A DNA stretch of 64,000 bases from Gammaproteobacteria bacterium (lineage in GTDB: Bacteria; Pseudomonadota; Gammaproteobacteria; Pseudomonadales; Pseudohongiellaceae): the NCBI GenBank assembly GCA_018401885.1, contig JAGYKB010000008.1:40519-104518 (forward strand), in the 5' to 3' direction. Below are positions 29,954-40,158 of the stretch, piece by piece; positions within the stretch are counted from its first letter, which is position 1, and each line of letters opens with the position of its first letter. The position numbers and the translations under genes are program-made. A model generated the notes under the pieces. The model had not been told where the DNA came from, made no database searches, and was given only the letters and a program-made list of their open reading frames with translations.

Positions 29954-30697
29954 ATGAACCACTCACTGTCCTTTCGACTGAGAAAGGTGGCAATCGTTTT
30001 TGGTAGTGCTGCGGTAGGCTTGCTTATTGCTGCTTCGACACATGCTGCGGAAAATCCAGGCTATATCGAAGACCCATCGCGCCGAACGACAGGTATCGGA
30101 AAATTTTATATGGGGCGAGAAATCTCATTTGTGATGGGGCATCAGGCTGCGGGATGGCTCAATCGCCCAGGGCGTATCCAAGAGGAGATGCCCGATGAGG
30201 TGGTCGCCAATATGGGGCTCGAGCCTGACCATGTCGTCGCCGATATTGGCGCCGGCTCGGGTTATTTTTCTTTCCGCATAGCCAAACTAGTTCCAGAGGG
30301 AAAAGTGCTTGCCGTAGATATTCAGCAAGAAATGCTAGATATCATAGAGGCAACGAAGGCTACAGAAGGCGTGACTAATATTGACGGGGTAAAGGGTGAA
30401 ATAGACAACCCCAACCTTCCGGCTAACTCAATCGATGCGGCGATCATGGTCGATGCCTATCACGAGTTCTCGCATCCCTTCGAGATGATTGACGGCATCT
30501 ATACTGCACTGCGACCGGGTGGCCGAATATTTCTGCTCGAGTATCGAGGCGAAGATGCCTCTGTGCCGATTCGCCCTTTGCATAAGATGACGCAAGAACA
30601 AGTCATTAAGGAGATGAGCGTATTCGGGCTCGAATGGACCGAGACCCTCGATTTCCTCCCTTGGCAGCACATGATGATTTTTACGAAAACGGAGTGA
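29954..30697 (+). CDS. Class I SAM-dependent methyltransferase with N-terminal signal peptide
   Basis: VVADIGAGSGYFSFRIAKLVPEGKVLAVDI preceded by VAIVFGSAAVGLLIAASTHAAENPG. Confidence 0.85.
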   Translation: MNHSLSFRLRKVAIVFGSAAVGLLIAASTHAAENPGYIEDPSRRTTGIGKFYMGREISFVMGHQAAGWLNRPGRIQEEMPDEVVANMGLEPDHVVADIGAGSGYFSFRIAKLVPEGKVLAVDIQQEMLDIIEATKATEGVTNIDGVKGEIDNPNLPANSIDAAIMVDAYHEFSHPFEMIDGIYTALRPGGRIFLLEYRGEDASVPIRPLHKMTQEQVIKEMSVFGLEWTETLDFLPWQHMMIFTKTE

Positions 30698-30717
30698 GTA
30701 TAGGAACCAGCAAGAGT

Positions 30718-32886
30718 TTAGAAAGTATTTCTGATCTTGAGTGAATATCTAACGCCTGGCTGTCTGCAGGAGTTTTCAATTTCTTCGACAATACCATCGA
30801 CCGTTGCACCATCGAAGCGGGTACGTTCTCGGCAGAAATTACGGTCGTTGACGTTCCTGATGTCGAATCGGAAGGTTACGCCGTCAAACGCGCGTTTTTC
30901 GAAGAACAGGTTGAGGTCATAGTCAGGAATCTCGCGCTCAATATCAAAAACGTCTATGCGATTATAGTTGCTGCCTTCCCTTGCCTGCGTTGAATAATTA
31001 AAACCGTAGCTGAGATTGTATTTATTAACATCGTGGCGGAATTCGGTTCTTCCATTCCATCTACGACTCCAGCTAAATCTCCTCTCTATCCCTAAGAAGG
31101 GATCGAGCAATTCGGATTCGTTGATGCCAAGCCTAAATGTCAAAAGCGCATTTGGTAGACCTAAATATGTTAGCTGTGTGCTTGCATCGAAATTAACGCC
31201 ATAGCGTTTGCCATCGCCAATATTTCCGCGTGCGGACTGTAAATTATCCGGCGACGGCGAGACATCTACTCTGTCGATTACATCAGTTACATCTCGGTAG
31301 TAAAGCTGCGAATTAAGTACACCGATGTTATTCGGTAGACGGTACTCGAGATTCAGATCGTAACGCCACGTCTGCTCCTGTTTAATATTTGGGTTGCCCG
31401 CAACGGTGTCTTGATCGTCGTCTGAGTTATCTGTTGAGGCGCTGAAATCAGAAAAACTTAACTGTGATACCGTTTTCTCGGCCGTTGCCCGAAATTGTAG
31501 GGACTCGGTAAGATTGTAGCGATAATCGATCCTCGGTTTAAAAAAGCCGAAACTCCGAGAGTTGCCGACGTCACCAGTCTGTGTAATCTCCGAGGCTTCG
31601 TAGACAAGTGCTGTTTCTAGCGACATAGCCTCGTTTAGCTGCCAATTGTGAATGGCGAAATATTCGCTGCGAATTTCTTCGACAGTCGATAGGGCGTTGT
31701 CGACGTCTACCGGATACAAGCCGCCATGAAGCACAGATGTTTCGCCGCTGCCGTCATCATTCCCAAGTCGGAGTTCAGAGTCGCGAATAGTCTGAGCGAT
31801 TTCCACGCCGGCCTCGATTGCCTGCTCCGAAAATAAATTAAACGTGTAGGAACTGCGCGCGATTCGCTCCCGATCTCGCGCTCCCGAGAAAAGGAAAAGA
31901 TCTTTGTTGTCTTTATCTCTGCCAACCTGAAAACGTTCACGAGTAAAATCAAAATCGCGATCATTCACAATGAAAAGGAAGCGGAACTTAGAGCGATTTT
32001 CAAATGAGTATTCATAATCTCCGCCTATTTCCCAGTTATCTCTCCGCCCTTGATTAGCCTCACGCTCCAGATTGACGCTGGGGCTGTCGTCTGCAAGCCC
32101 GATTATACCTCTCGTAATGTCAGTGGGAGGCGCAGTTTTGCCATATAAGGCATTTAACTGGATCAGCGATTTTTCGAATTGATACCCGAGGTTCATGCTG
32201 GTCTCATAGTTGGTCTGGTCGCGGGTGCTTTCCTCAAATCGCCTCTCTGTTGGGACGCCCTGGGGATCGTAGCTCGACTCTCGAGTGACCTGATTGACGT
32301 AGCTTGGGTCGCCTTGGATATGAAATAGGTAATTTAAATTGCCGTTTTGTCCCGAGTAGGAGAGTCTCGCGCCTGGCGCGAATTTACCATCCTGCATGCG
32401 ATCGGTGCTTATTTCTGCTGCTATGCTTGATCGAGACTCTGAGGCGAGAAGGACAATATTCACGACTTGTCCACCACCGCGGACATCGATCTCTTCTGAA
32501 GTGCCGCGAATAATCTCGATATAGTCAACATCATCGGCACTGATTCGGCTCAGCTGACTCCGACCTTCATTGCTTTTGCCTGTGATGCGTTGGCCATTAA
32601 TCAAGATCTCGCCTGCGCCACCACCGAGCCCGCGACCTCCGCCGCCTCCGCCGCCGAGTGCTAGCCCAATGCCGGGAATCCTGCTTACCATGTCGTTTAC
32701 GGAAACAGGCTGAAATTGTTCGAAATAAGACGCCTCGTATATTACGCTCAGGTCGTCTACCGAAGAGGGCTCAGCCGACCTCTCGGAAGCGAGCTCTTGC
32801 GACAAACCCAATGAGGGAAGCAGTGCTAGGACTGGGTAAAAAGAGGCGATGCGCCGCTTCATTGAATCTCTCCGAGAAAACTTCAC
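30718..32886 (-). CDS. TonB-dependent receptor (plug + beta-barrel)
   Basis: Plug-like PVSVNDMVSRIPGIGLALGGGGGGGRGLGGGAGEILINGQRITGKSNE, IIRGTSEEIDVRGGGQVVNIV; C-terminal aromatic residue (IRNTF). Confidence 0.85.
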   Translation of the reverse strand: MKFSRRDSMKRRIASFYPVLALLPSLGLSQELASERSAEPSSVDDLSVIYEASYFEQFQPVSVNDMVSRIPGIGLALGGGGGGGRGLGGGAGEILINGQRITGKSNEGRSQLSRISADDVDYIEIIRGTSEEIDVRGGGQVVNIVLLASESRSSIAAEISTDRMQDGKFAPGARLSYSGQNGNLNYLFHIQGDPSYVNQVTRESSYDPQGVPTERRFEESTRDQTNYETSMNLGYQFEKSLIQLNALYGKTAPPTDITRGIIGLADDSPSVNLEREANQGRRDNWEIGGDYEYSFENRSKFRFLFIVNDRDFDFTRERFQVGRDKDNKDLFLFSGARDRERIARSSYTFNLFSEQAIEAGVEIAQTIRDSELRLGNDDGSGETSVLHGGLYPVDVDNALSTVEEIRSEYFAIHNWQLNEAMSLETALVYEASEITQTGDVGNSRSFGFFKPRIDYRYNLTESLQFRATAEKTVSQLSFSDFSASTDNSDDDQDTVAGNPNIKQEQTWRYDLNLEYRLPNNIGVLNSQLYYRDVTDVIDRVDVSPSPDNLQSARGNIGDGKRYGVNFDASTQLTYLGLPNALLTFRLGINESELLDPFLGIERRFSWSRRWNGRTEFRHDVNKYNLSYGFNYSTQAREGSNYNRIDVFDIEREIPDYDLNLFFEKRAFDGVTFRFDIRNVNDRNFCRERTRFDGATVDGIVEEIENSCRQPGVRYSLKIRNTF

Positions 32887-33182
32887 TACCTCGGTAACGC
32901 TTAGACGCGATGGGCAGATCGTATTAGTTACGTTTCGTGACTTTTAAGCGCCGGGAATCGACTCGTCAAAGAGCTTAGCGATGCGCGGGCCGATAACTTT
33001 AGAAATTATCCCCAAGACAGTATGTCCCTGAAAATTCTCGCGCTTGCGGGCTGATGATTTTTGCGCTGCAGCGTGGAATTGGCGATAATGTATGGTCTGT
33101 CGCGCGGTCCTAGGCCGTATAAACCTCGCTAGGCAAGAGGCCTACTCACCGTGCCACATAATCGAATCGAAAGGGGAAAAGC

Positions 33183-34853
33183 ATGCAACGCGAATCTATG
33201 GTAGTCGATGTAGTAATTGTCGGCGCTGGACCTGCCGGTCTGTCGACTGCTTGTCGACTGCTACAAATGGCGCAAGCAGAGGGTAAAGAGATCTCGGTGT
33301 GTGTACTCGAAAAGGGTTCTGAAGTAGGCGCGCACATTCTCTCAGGTGCGGTTTTCGAGCCTTCGGCTCTGAATGAGCTTTTTCCCGACTGGAAAGAGAA
33401 GGGTGCTCCGCTGAACACGCCGGTGACTGGCGACAATGTCTACTATCTCCCAAGTGCAAAATCGGCAATCAAGTTCCCTGATTTGTTAGTTCCCAAGCCG
33501 ATGCATAACGAGGGTAACTATATTATCTCGCTGGGTAATCTCTGCGCATGGCTCGGCGAGCAAGCGATGGAGCTAGGTGCTGAAATTTTTCCAGGCTTCG
33601 CCGCAGCTGAAATTCTGTATAACGACGACGGCAGCGTGAAGGGGGTAGCGACTGGCGACATGGGAGTCGCGGCGAATGGTGATCACAAGCCTTCCTTCGA
33701 GCCTGGATTTGAATTTCATGCTAAATACACCATTCTCGCAGAGGGTTGCCGCGGTCATTTAGGCAAAGAAATTATTGCGAAATACGCGCTGGACAAAGAC
33801 AGCGATCCTCAGCATTACGGTATCGGCCTCAAAGAGGTCTGGGAAATCCCCGCCGAGAATCATCAGCAAGGACTCGTTGTTCATACTGCAGGCTACCCGA
33901 TGATCGGTGCAAGTTATGCCGGTACTAGCGGCGGTTTCCTCTACCATGTTGAAGACAACAAAGTCTCTCTAGGGCTCATCGTAGACTTAGGTTACAAAAA
34001 CCCCCATATCAGCCCCTTCGACGAGTTTCAAAAGTTTAAACATCATCCAGTAATCGAGAAGACGCTCAAAGGCGGTAAGCGCATTAGTTATGGGGCGAGG
34101 GCGCTCATTAAAGGTGGTTTGAACTCTCTACCTAAAATGACTTTCCCTGGCGGTTTGCTCATAGGCTGTGATGCGGGAACGCTTAACGCCGCTAAAATCA
34201 AGGGCAGTCATACGGCCATGAAATCGGGCATGCTTGCCGCAGAATCCCTCTATGCGGCGCTAACGCAGGCTGGTGAGGGCGAAGCGCCTGCGCGTGAACT
34301 AGAAGATTACAGTGAGCGCTTCAAGCAATCGGACCTCTACGAAGAATTGCACAAAACGCGCAACTTTAGTTCCGGCTTCCACAAATTCGGTTTCTGGATA
34401 GGAAGCGCGCTGACCTTCATTGAGCAGAATATCTTGTTTGGTAAGTCGCCAGTTACGATACATGACCGGACACAGGATCACGCTCAGCTCGTGCCGGCCG
34501 AATCGGCTCCTAAAATCGACTACCCAAAGCCTGACGGCAAAATATCCTTCGACAAACTGTCGTCAGTGTTCCTGTCGAATACTAATCATGCCGAAGACCA
34601 GCCCTGCCATTTAAAGCTCAAAGATGCGTCAATTCCAATAAATGTAAACCTGCCTAAATTCGACGAGCCCGCTCAACGCTATTGTCCGGCAGGCGTATAT
34701 GAGGTGGTAGACGAGGCTGATGGGTCGAAGCGTTTTCAGATCAATTCGCAGAACTGCGTGCACTGTAAAACCTGTGATATCAAGGATCCTTCCCAGAATA
34801 TTCAATGGGTTGTCCCAGAGGGTGCTGGAGGTCCGAATTACCCCGGCATGTAA
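33183..34853 (+). CDS. Electron transfer flavoprotein-ubiquinone oxidoreductase
   Basis: VVIVGAGPAGLSTACRL; GGLLIGCDAGTLNAAKIKGSHTAMKSGMLAAE; QNCVHCKTCDIKDPSQNIQW. Confidence 0.95.
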   Translation: MQRESMVVDVVIVGAGPAGLSTACRLLQMAQAEGKEISVCVLEKGSEVGAHILSGAVFEPSALNELFPDWKEKGAPLNTPVTGDNVYYLPSAKSAIKFPDLLVPKPMHNEGNYIISLGNLCAWLGEQAMELGAEIFPGFAAAEILYNDDGSVKGVATGDMGVAANGDHKPSFEPGFEFHAKYTILAEGCRGHLGKEIIAKYALDKDSDPQHYGIGLKEVWEIPAENHQQGLVVHTAGYPMIGASYAGTSGGFLYHVEDNKVSLGLIVDLGYKNPHISPFDEFQKFKHHPVIEKTLKGGKRISYGARALIKGGLNSLPKMTFPGGLLIGCDAGTLNAAKIKGSHTAMKSGMLAAESLYAALTQAGEGEAPARELEDYSERFKQSDLYEELHKTRNFSSGFHKFGFWIGSALTFIEQNILFGKSPVTIHDRTQDHAQLVPAESAPKIDYPKPDGKISFDKLSSVFLSNTNHAEDQPCHLKLKDASIPINVNLPKFDEPAQRYCPAGVYEVVDEADGSKRFQINSQNCVHCKTCDIKDPSQNIQWVVPEGAGGPNYPGM

Positions 34854-34904
34854 TAAATAATTATATTAATTACAATTATTTATGTTGTTTTTTAAAAGTA
34901 ATTT

Positions 34905-34928
34905 AAAAGGGGTGAAAGCCCCTTTTTT
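34905..34928 (+). terminator. Rho-independent terminator after ETF-QO
   Basis: aaaaggggtgaaagcccctttttt. Confidence 0.8.
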
Positions 34929-35020
34929 ACGCTCACTAATTTCACTGAATGGAAAACTATCCGCGAAAGGTCTACTCTGGCGTTAGGTTGAATTTACGCC
35001 TAGTTTAAGGAGGGTGCATT

Positions 35021-36193
35021 ATGACAACGTTACGTTTGTCTGCTGTAGTAGTCCTCATACTCACTCGCTGTACCGCTATCGATCTAGAGAGTGAATTTCT
35101 CCTCGACAGCGAGTTACAAGCGCAGATACTCGATCAGACGAGTGACGCATTCGCTGATATTGATCCATTGTTTTTGAGCGACGACCTAAAACGGCATTTG
35201 AATGAGTATATTGGCCCTGCTCGTGACGATCGTGCGCGCGTTGAGCGCCTTCAAGACTTCCTCTATGACGAAGCGTTTTTAGGCATCAGTTATTCGGCAG
35301 AGAAAACCCATACCGCAATGGAGCTCTACGAAACGCGTACTGGCAACTGTCTGTCGGCTATGAATCTTTATATTGCGATGGCACGGTATTTAGGAGTCGA
35401 AGCCCGATTTCAGCGCGTTGATGTGCAGCCGAGTTGGGATAAGCGAGGCGGCCTCCTAGTGCTCAGTCAGCATATCAATGCAACGGGTCGGTTTGATCAG
35501 GCTAGTCGTTATGTAGCTGATTTTACCCCAGAGATTGCGTTGCAACAGCTCACGTCTCAAGTCATCACTGATACGCAGGCGCGTGCGCTTTATTTTAATA
35601 ATTTAGGCGTCGAGGAACTGATCGCGCATGACTACGACGGCGCAATTGCCTATTTTAAGAATGCGCTCTTCTTGGATCCTGACAACGCAATCGCCTGGAA
35701 TAATATCGGCGCAGCGTTTAATCGGGTCGGAGAGCGGACGCTTGCCGAATACAGCTATCGAAAAGCTTTTGAGCTTGATGCGACAAGCGCTACGGCGATA
35801 GCAAATCTCGCCAAATTTTATCACGCGGCCGGTGATGCTCGCCGAGCGCGAGCGTATGAGCTCGCGATCGAGCGCTTTAACGAGATGAACCCCTACTATC
35901 ACTATGCACAAGGGCAAGTTGCCTACTCTGAGGGCGATTTAGACCATGCGCGAAAGGCGTTCGAGCGCGCGCTTGCTCTCAAGCAAGAGGAACCCGACTT
36001 CTATGAGGCGCTGGGACGTGTTTATTTCGAGCTTGGAGATCTGGGTGCGGCCAGAAAACTCAACCGAGAGGCTGAGGAATTGGTTTTTCTCAACGATGAG
36101 ATATACAGACCAAGCAGCTCTCGCCTCCGAGTGTTAGAGCGTAAGAGTGGAAATATCGACGGCGCAAGCCTTCGTATGATCTATGCCCAGTAA
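35021..36193 (+). CDS. Transglutaminase-like + TPR repeat protein, possible lipoprotein
   Basis: N-terminal hydrophobic segment ending LTRC; ETRTGNCLSAMNLYIAMARYLGVEARF; TPR repeats ALYFNNLGVEELIAHDYDGAIAYFKNALFLDPDNAIAWNNIGAAF. Confidence 0.75.
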   Translation: MTTLRLSAVVVLILTRCTAIDLESEFLLDSELQAQILDQTSDAFADIDPLFLSDDLKRHLNEYIGPARDDRARVERLQDFLYDEAFLGISYSAEKTHTAMELYETRTGNCLSAMNLYIAMARYLGVEARFQRVDVQPSWDKRGGLLVLSQHINATGRFDQASRYVADFTPEIALQQLTSQVITDTQARALYFNNLGVEELIAHDYDGAIAYFKNALFLDPDNAIAWNNIGAAFNRVGERTLAEYSYRKAFELDATSATAIANLAKFYHAAGDARRARAYELAIERFNEMNPYYHYAQGQVAYSEGDLDHARKAFERALALKQEEPDFYEALGRVYFELGDLGAARKLNREAEELVFLNDEIYRPSSSRLRVLERKSGNIDGASLRMIYAQ

Positions 36194-36202
36194 CCTCTAG
36201 CT

Positions 36203-38101
36203 CTAGCTAACATCAGTTGCGAATACATAGCTTTTTACGAGATCTCTAATGGTCTCAATCTGTGACTTGTCTTGCGCGACAGCTTTTATCACCAATCCGC
36301 GTTTCTTTTCGTTTTCGCTACTGATCTCGGCGACGATATTCGCATTTTCTAGCAGCCCGTTGACCACTTCTTCGGCTATTTTTTGTCTGAGCGCTGGCCT
36401 AAATATTTTGCCTACGGCCGTTAAGGGCATCTCTTGCAAAAAGTCTATGCGCTTTGGAATCGCAGCGCGCTCCGAGATGAGGCCAGCAGCATAGTCGATA
36501 AGCGCCTGCTCTGAGAGCGTGCTGCCCTGAGTGAGAACGACATACGCCATGGGAAGCTCGCCGGTGTAAGCGTCGGGCAGGCCTATCGCCACAGAGGTTA
36601 CGACCTCGGGGTGAGAATTGAGCGGTTCTTCGATGAGCTCGGGGTCGATGTTGTGGCCGCTGCGAATGATAAGGTCTTTGGCGCGGCCGGATAAGTACAA
36701 GCAATCGTTCTCATCTAAGTAGCCGAGGTCGCCCGTGTTAAACCAGCCATCTTCGATCCATGCATTGTTGTTGTCTGCTTCGACCTTATAGCCAGCAAAA
36801 ACCTGGGGGCCTTTGACTAGAATCGCGCCGCTTTCACCGATTTCACAGTTTTTGGTCACCGTCGTTCCCTCTAACTGCACGATGCGTATGCCTCCATAGG
36901 GTATTCGCATGCCCACGCTCCCAGGTGGCTGCTCGATGGGGGCGCGACTGATAACAGAGGTTGTTTCGGTCATGCCGTAGCCGTTGCCGATTTCGACATT
37001 AAACCTTTCTTCGAAACTCAGTTCGAAAGGGCGCGAAAGAGGTGCTGCACCCGAGTTCAAATTGGTGAGACTTGAGATATCAGCATCACCCACTGGGATT
37101 TCAGAGAGTGCCATGAGCACTGTAGGTACCGCAGAAATCTGCTTTACCTTGAAGCGTTCAATTAGTTTCCAAATATTCGGCATCGCAGTTTGCGAGCGGA
37201 ACCCTGAGGGCGTCATTAAGAAGACGCGGTAACCCACCGCAAACGAGGCAACTCCTTGAATGATGCAGCCGTAGATATGGAATAGTGGTAGTCCACAGAG
37301 CACAGTATGGTGCTCCATATGAGCCGTATAGACCTGCATCAATTGACCCACGAAGGCCATGTTCCCATGCGTAAGCTGAGCGAGTTTAGGGCGTCCTGTT
37401 GTGCCGCCGGTGTGGAAATAGGCAGCAATTTCACTCGCCTCAAACTTACGCGCTGTATCCAGCGCGTCGGCGTTCATTCCTGCAATCGCTTTGTCGAAAT
37501 CGTAAAGCGATAACGAAGATCCTTCAGGAAGTGTCGCTGATGGGTCGCACATACCCGCGGCGTTAACAGCGACTATTGTTGTTACCGAATCAGTCATTGA
37601 CGCCGCTGTGAGGCATTTCTCCCAGATATCGGTCGCGGCCGATTTGCCGAGGCAAATTATCACTGTCGAATTTGCCGCCGAAATGATTTCGGCCATGTGC
37701 TCTGCTTCGAGCATTGGATTGATGGGATTCGATATACCTGCAGCTTGCGCGCCCCATATCGCGAAATGGGTCTGAGGCAGTACGGGTAAAATTATCGACA
37801 CAGAGTCGCCGGGTTTGATGCCGAGAGAGGTGAGAAAGTTCGCAGTGCGAGTAACCTGGGCGCCGAGCTCACGGTAGCTTGTGGAGACTTCTTTTTCGTC
37901 TGGCAGGCCCTGTAGCAAAAACTCCATGGCGTGTTCATCGCCAAACTGTTTTGCCGAGTTCATCAATAGTTCATAGCTGTTGGTAAATGGGAACTGCTCA
38001 AAGAGGGGCGTTTTCTCAAATTCGCGTACGTTCTCGATGGTCTCCATTATCGGTTCGGGAAGCGGGCGGTTAGCTAAATCGATCAAAGCAGAATTCTCCA
38101 T
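36203..38101 (-). CDS. Acyl-CoA synthetase (AMP-binding)
   Basis: AAYFHTGGTTGRPKLAQLTHGN, GYGMTETTS, WFNTGDLGYLDENDCLYLSGRAKDLIIRSGHNIDPELIE; start M25 of track ORF. Confidence 0.92.
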   Translation of the reverse strand: MENSALIDLANRPLPEPIMETIENVREFEKTPLFEQFPFTNSYELLMNSAKQFGDEHAMEFLLQGLPDEKEVSTSYRELGAQVTRTANFLTSLGIKPGDSVSIILPVLPQTHFAIWGAQAAGISNPINPMLEAEHMAEIISAANSTVIICLGKSAATDIWEKCLTAASMTDSVTTIVAVNAAGMCDPSATLPEGSSLSLYDFDKAIAGMNADALDTARKFEASEIAAYFHTGGTTGRPKLAQLTHGNMAFVGQLMQVYTAHMEHHTVLCGLPLFHIYGCIIQGVASFAVGYRVFLMTPSGFRSQTAMPNIWKLIERFKVKQISAVPTVLMALSEIPVGDADISSLTNLNSGAAPLSRPFELSFEERFNVEIGNGYGMTETTSVISRAPIEQPPGSVGMRIPYGGIRIVQLEGTTVTKNCEIGESGAILVKGPQVFAGYKVEADNNNAWIEDGWFNTGDLGYLDENDCLYLSGRAKDLIIRSGHNIDPELIEEPLNSHPEVVTSVAIGLPDAYTGELPMAYVVLTQGSTLSEQALIDYAAGLISERAAIPKRIDFLQEMPLTAVGKIFRPALRQKIAEEVVNGLLENANIVAEISSENEKKRGLVIKAVAQDKSQIETIRDLVKSYVFATDVS

Positions 38102-38261
38102 GTGCTGAAAATGACAGGGCAGTTTTACTCTTTTTTGCCTGTTTTTCTGGTTTATAGCACGATCAAAGGACATGAACTAGGGCGCGAGCCAAATCGAAAT
38201 CTAGTCCGAGCTAAGAATATGATTAGGTTTTCCAGGTAGGTCTGGCGTCAGATTTAAGGGG

Positions 38262-39236
38262 CTAAGTGTTACGTGCGACAGAGAACTCTGCGAGGGTGTG
38301 CAGGGCATCGAGGTAGATCGAAGAGGGGAGGCTGGTGAGATTGCTCTGCGCGAGATCGGCCTGTTCCTGAGCTTTAGCGCGCGTATATTCAAGAGAGCCT
38401 GTCTTTCGGATAATTTCAATGACCTGCGAGAGTGTCTCAGGCTGGAGGGGGGATTTGTTGCTTAAGCATTCTCGGATGAGCTGGGTGTCTGTTTTGCTGC
38501 ACTGAGTCATCGCGTGGATGAGTGGAAGCGTTGGCTTGCCCTCTGCGAGGTCATCGCCGACATTCTTGCCAAGATTAGCGGCGTCACCGTCATAGTCTAG
38601 CGCGTCGTCGATAAGCTGGAATGCGGTGCCGATGTGCATGCCAAAGCGTCTCAGCGCATCCTGAGTCTCGGCGTCGGCATCGGCCAGAATAGCGCCGCAG
38701 TGCGCGGCTGCTTCAAAGAGAATCGCTGTCTTGTTATGGATAACCCGAAGATAGCTTTCTTCAGTCGACGCTGGATTATTCTTATTGATTAGCTGAAGAA
38801 CTTCGCCCTCGGCGATTTTGTTAGTCGTGTCTGCCATGATATCCATAATGCGCATATCGCCAATACCGACGAGTAGCTGAAAAGCGCGAGAATAGATGAA
38901 GTCACCAACTAACACGCTCGATGGGTTATTCCACTCGGCGTTTACCGTAGGGCGGCCGCGACGCAGCGACGACATATCGACCACGTCGTCGTGCAGTAGG
39001 GTGGCGGTGTGGATGAATTCGATGACAGAGGCCAGTGCGATTGGGGCAGGTGTCTCTGAGCCACAGCAGCGCGCTGCGAGCAACACCAAGATGGGTCGAA
39101 GCCGCTTACCGCCGGCATCAACGATGTAATGGCCGATATTCTCAACCAAAGGCACTTGCGAATGGAGCTGTTCGACTATGTAGCGGTCGACCGCGTCCAT
39201 ATCGTCGTTTACTGCATTGCGTATTGCTTGATACAT
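38262..39236 (-). CDS. ispB: Octaprenyl-diphosphate synthase
   Basis: GGKRLRPILVLLAARCCG, LLHDDVVDMSSLRRGRPTVN, LIDDALDYDGD; divergent from rplU-rpmA; start M10 of track ORF. Confidence 0.93.
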   Translation of the reverse strand: MYQAIRNAVNDDMDAVDRYIVEQLHSQVPLVENIGHYIVDAGGKRLRPILVLLAARCCGSETPAPIALASVIEFIHTATLLHDDVVDMSSLRRGRPTVNAEWNNPSSVLVGDFIYSRAFQLLVGIGDMRIMDIMADTTNKIAEGEVLQLINKNNPASTEESYLRVIHNKTAILFEAAAHCGAILADADAETQDALRRFGMHIGTAFQLIDDALDYDGDAANLGKNVGDDLAEGKPTLPLIHAMTQCSKTDTQLIRECLSNKSPLQPETLSQVIEIIRKTGSLEYTRAKAQEQADLAQSNLTSLPSSIYLDALHTLAEFSVARNT

Positions 39237-39492
39237 GCGATTTCTCTGGTTCTTGCGCCTCAATTCGAGCGCTGCATGCTAGGGAGAGGGTGGGTTCCTG
39301 TCAAGTTTCAGGGGTCGTTCTGAGGCGCTTTCACCGCTGCGAAGGCCCCGCCGTTGTTAGTTTTGAGGTTTTTTTTCGCAGTATGGGTTTTTAGTGTGCA
39401 TACCCCTTGCCTACACCCCTAATTTTCCGTAAAATCCCCGCCCCTATATGGAATGGGTCCAATGTCCATTCGTAGCGGTTTCGGAGAGAAAT

Positions 39493-39804
39493 ATGTACGC
39501 GGTAATAGTTAGTGGCGGAAAGCAGCACAGGGTCACGGAAGGCGAGACGCTGAAGCTCGAAAAACTGGAAGTCGCCACAGGCGAAGTGGTCCAGTTCGAC
39601 AAAGTCCTCATGGTAGGCGAAGGCGAGTCTGTAAAGATTGGCGCCCCCTATGTCGAAGGTGGTCAGGTCACAGCCGAGGTACTCTCGCAAGGCCGCGCGA
39701 AAAAAGTGCAAATCATCAAATTCAATCGCCGCAAGCATTTCCGCAAGCAGCAGGGTCACAGGCAGTGGTTCACTGAAGTCAAAATCACTGGTATTAAAGG
39801 TTAA
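39493..39804 (+). CDS. rplU: 50S ribosomal protein L21
   Basis: [25 protein letters not shown]...[26 protein letters not shown]. Confidence 0.97.
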   Translation: MYAVIVSGGKQHRVTEGETLKLEKLEVATGEVVQFDKVLMVGEGESVKIGAPYVEGGQVTAEVLSQGRAKKVQIIKFNRRKHFRKQQGHRQWFTEVKITGIKG

Positions 39805-39818
39805 GTAGGAGTTAAGTC

Positions 39819-40076
39819 ATGGCGCATAAGAAAGCAGGCGGTAGTACTAACAACGGCCGCGATTCCATATCCAAACGCCTAGGCGTGAAGCTCTTCGGCG
39901 GCCAAGCAGCTCGCGCTGGTAACATTATCGTGCGTCAGCGCGGTACGCGTTTCCACCCGGGAGAAAATGTAGGCTGTGGTAAAGACCACACTCTCTTCGC
40001 GAAGGCCGACGGCGTCGTTAAGTTTGTAGTGAAAGGCCCACATAACCGTAAATTCGTTACTATCGAAGCGGTTTAA
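39819..40076 (+). CDS. rpmA: 50S ribosomal protein L27
   Basis: [48 protein letters not shown]. Confidence 0.98.
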   Translation: MAHKKAGGSTNNGRDSISKRLGVKLFGGQAARAGNIIVRQRGTRFHPGENVGCGKDHTLFAKADGVVKFVVKGPHNRKFVTIEAV

Positions 40077-40113
40077 TATTTCGCGGTCCTAGTGGGCTAA
40101 GCGAGATAAACTA

Positions 40114-40144
40114 AGAAGCCTCGTCACTAGACGGGGCTTTTTTG
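40114..40144 (+). terminator. Rho-independent terminator after rpmA
   Basis: aagcctcgtcactagacggggctttttt. Confidence 0.8.
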
Positions 40145-40158
40145 TATCGGACGAAAAA

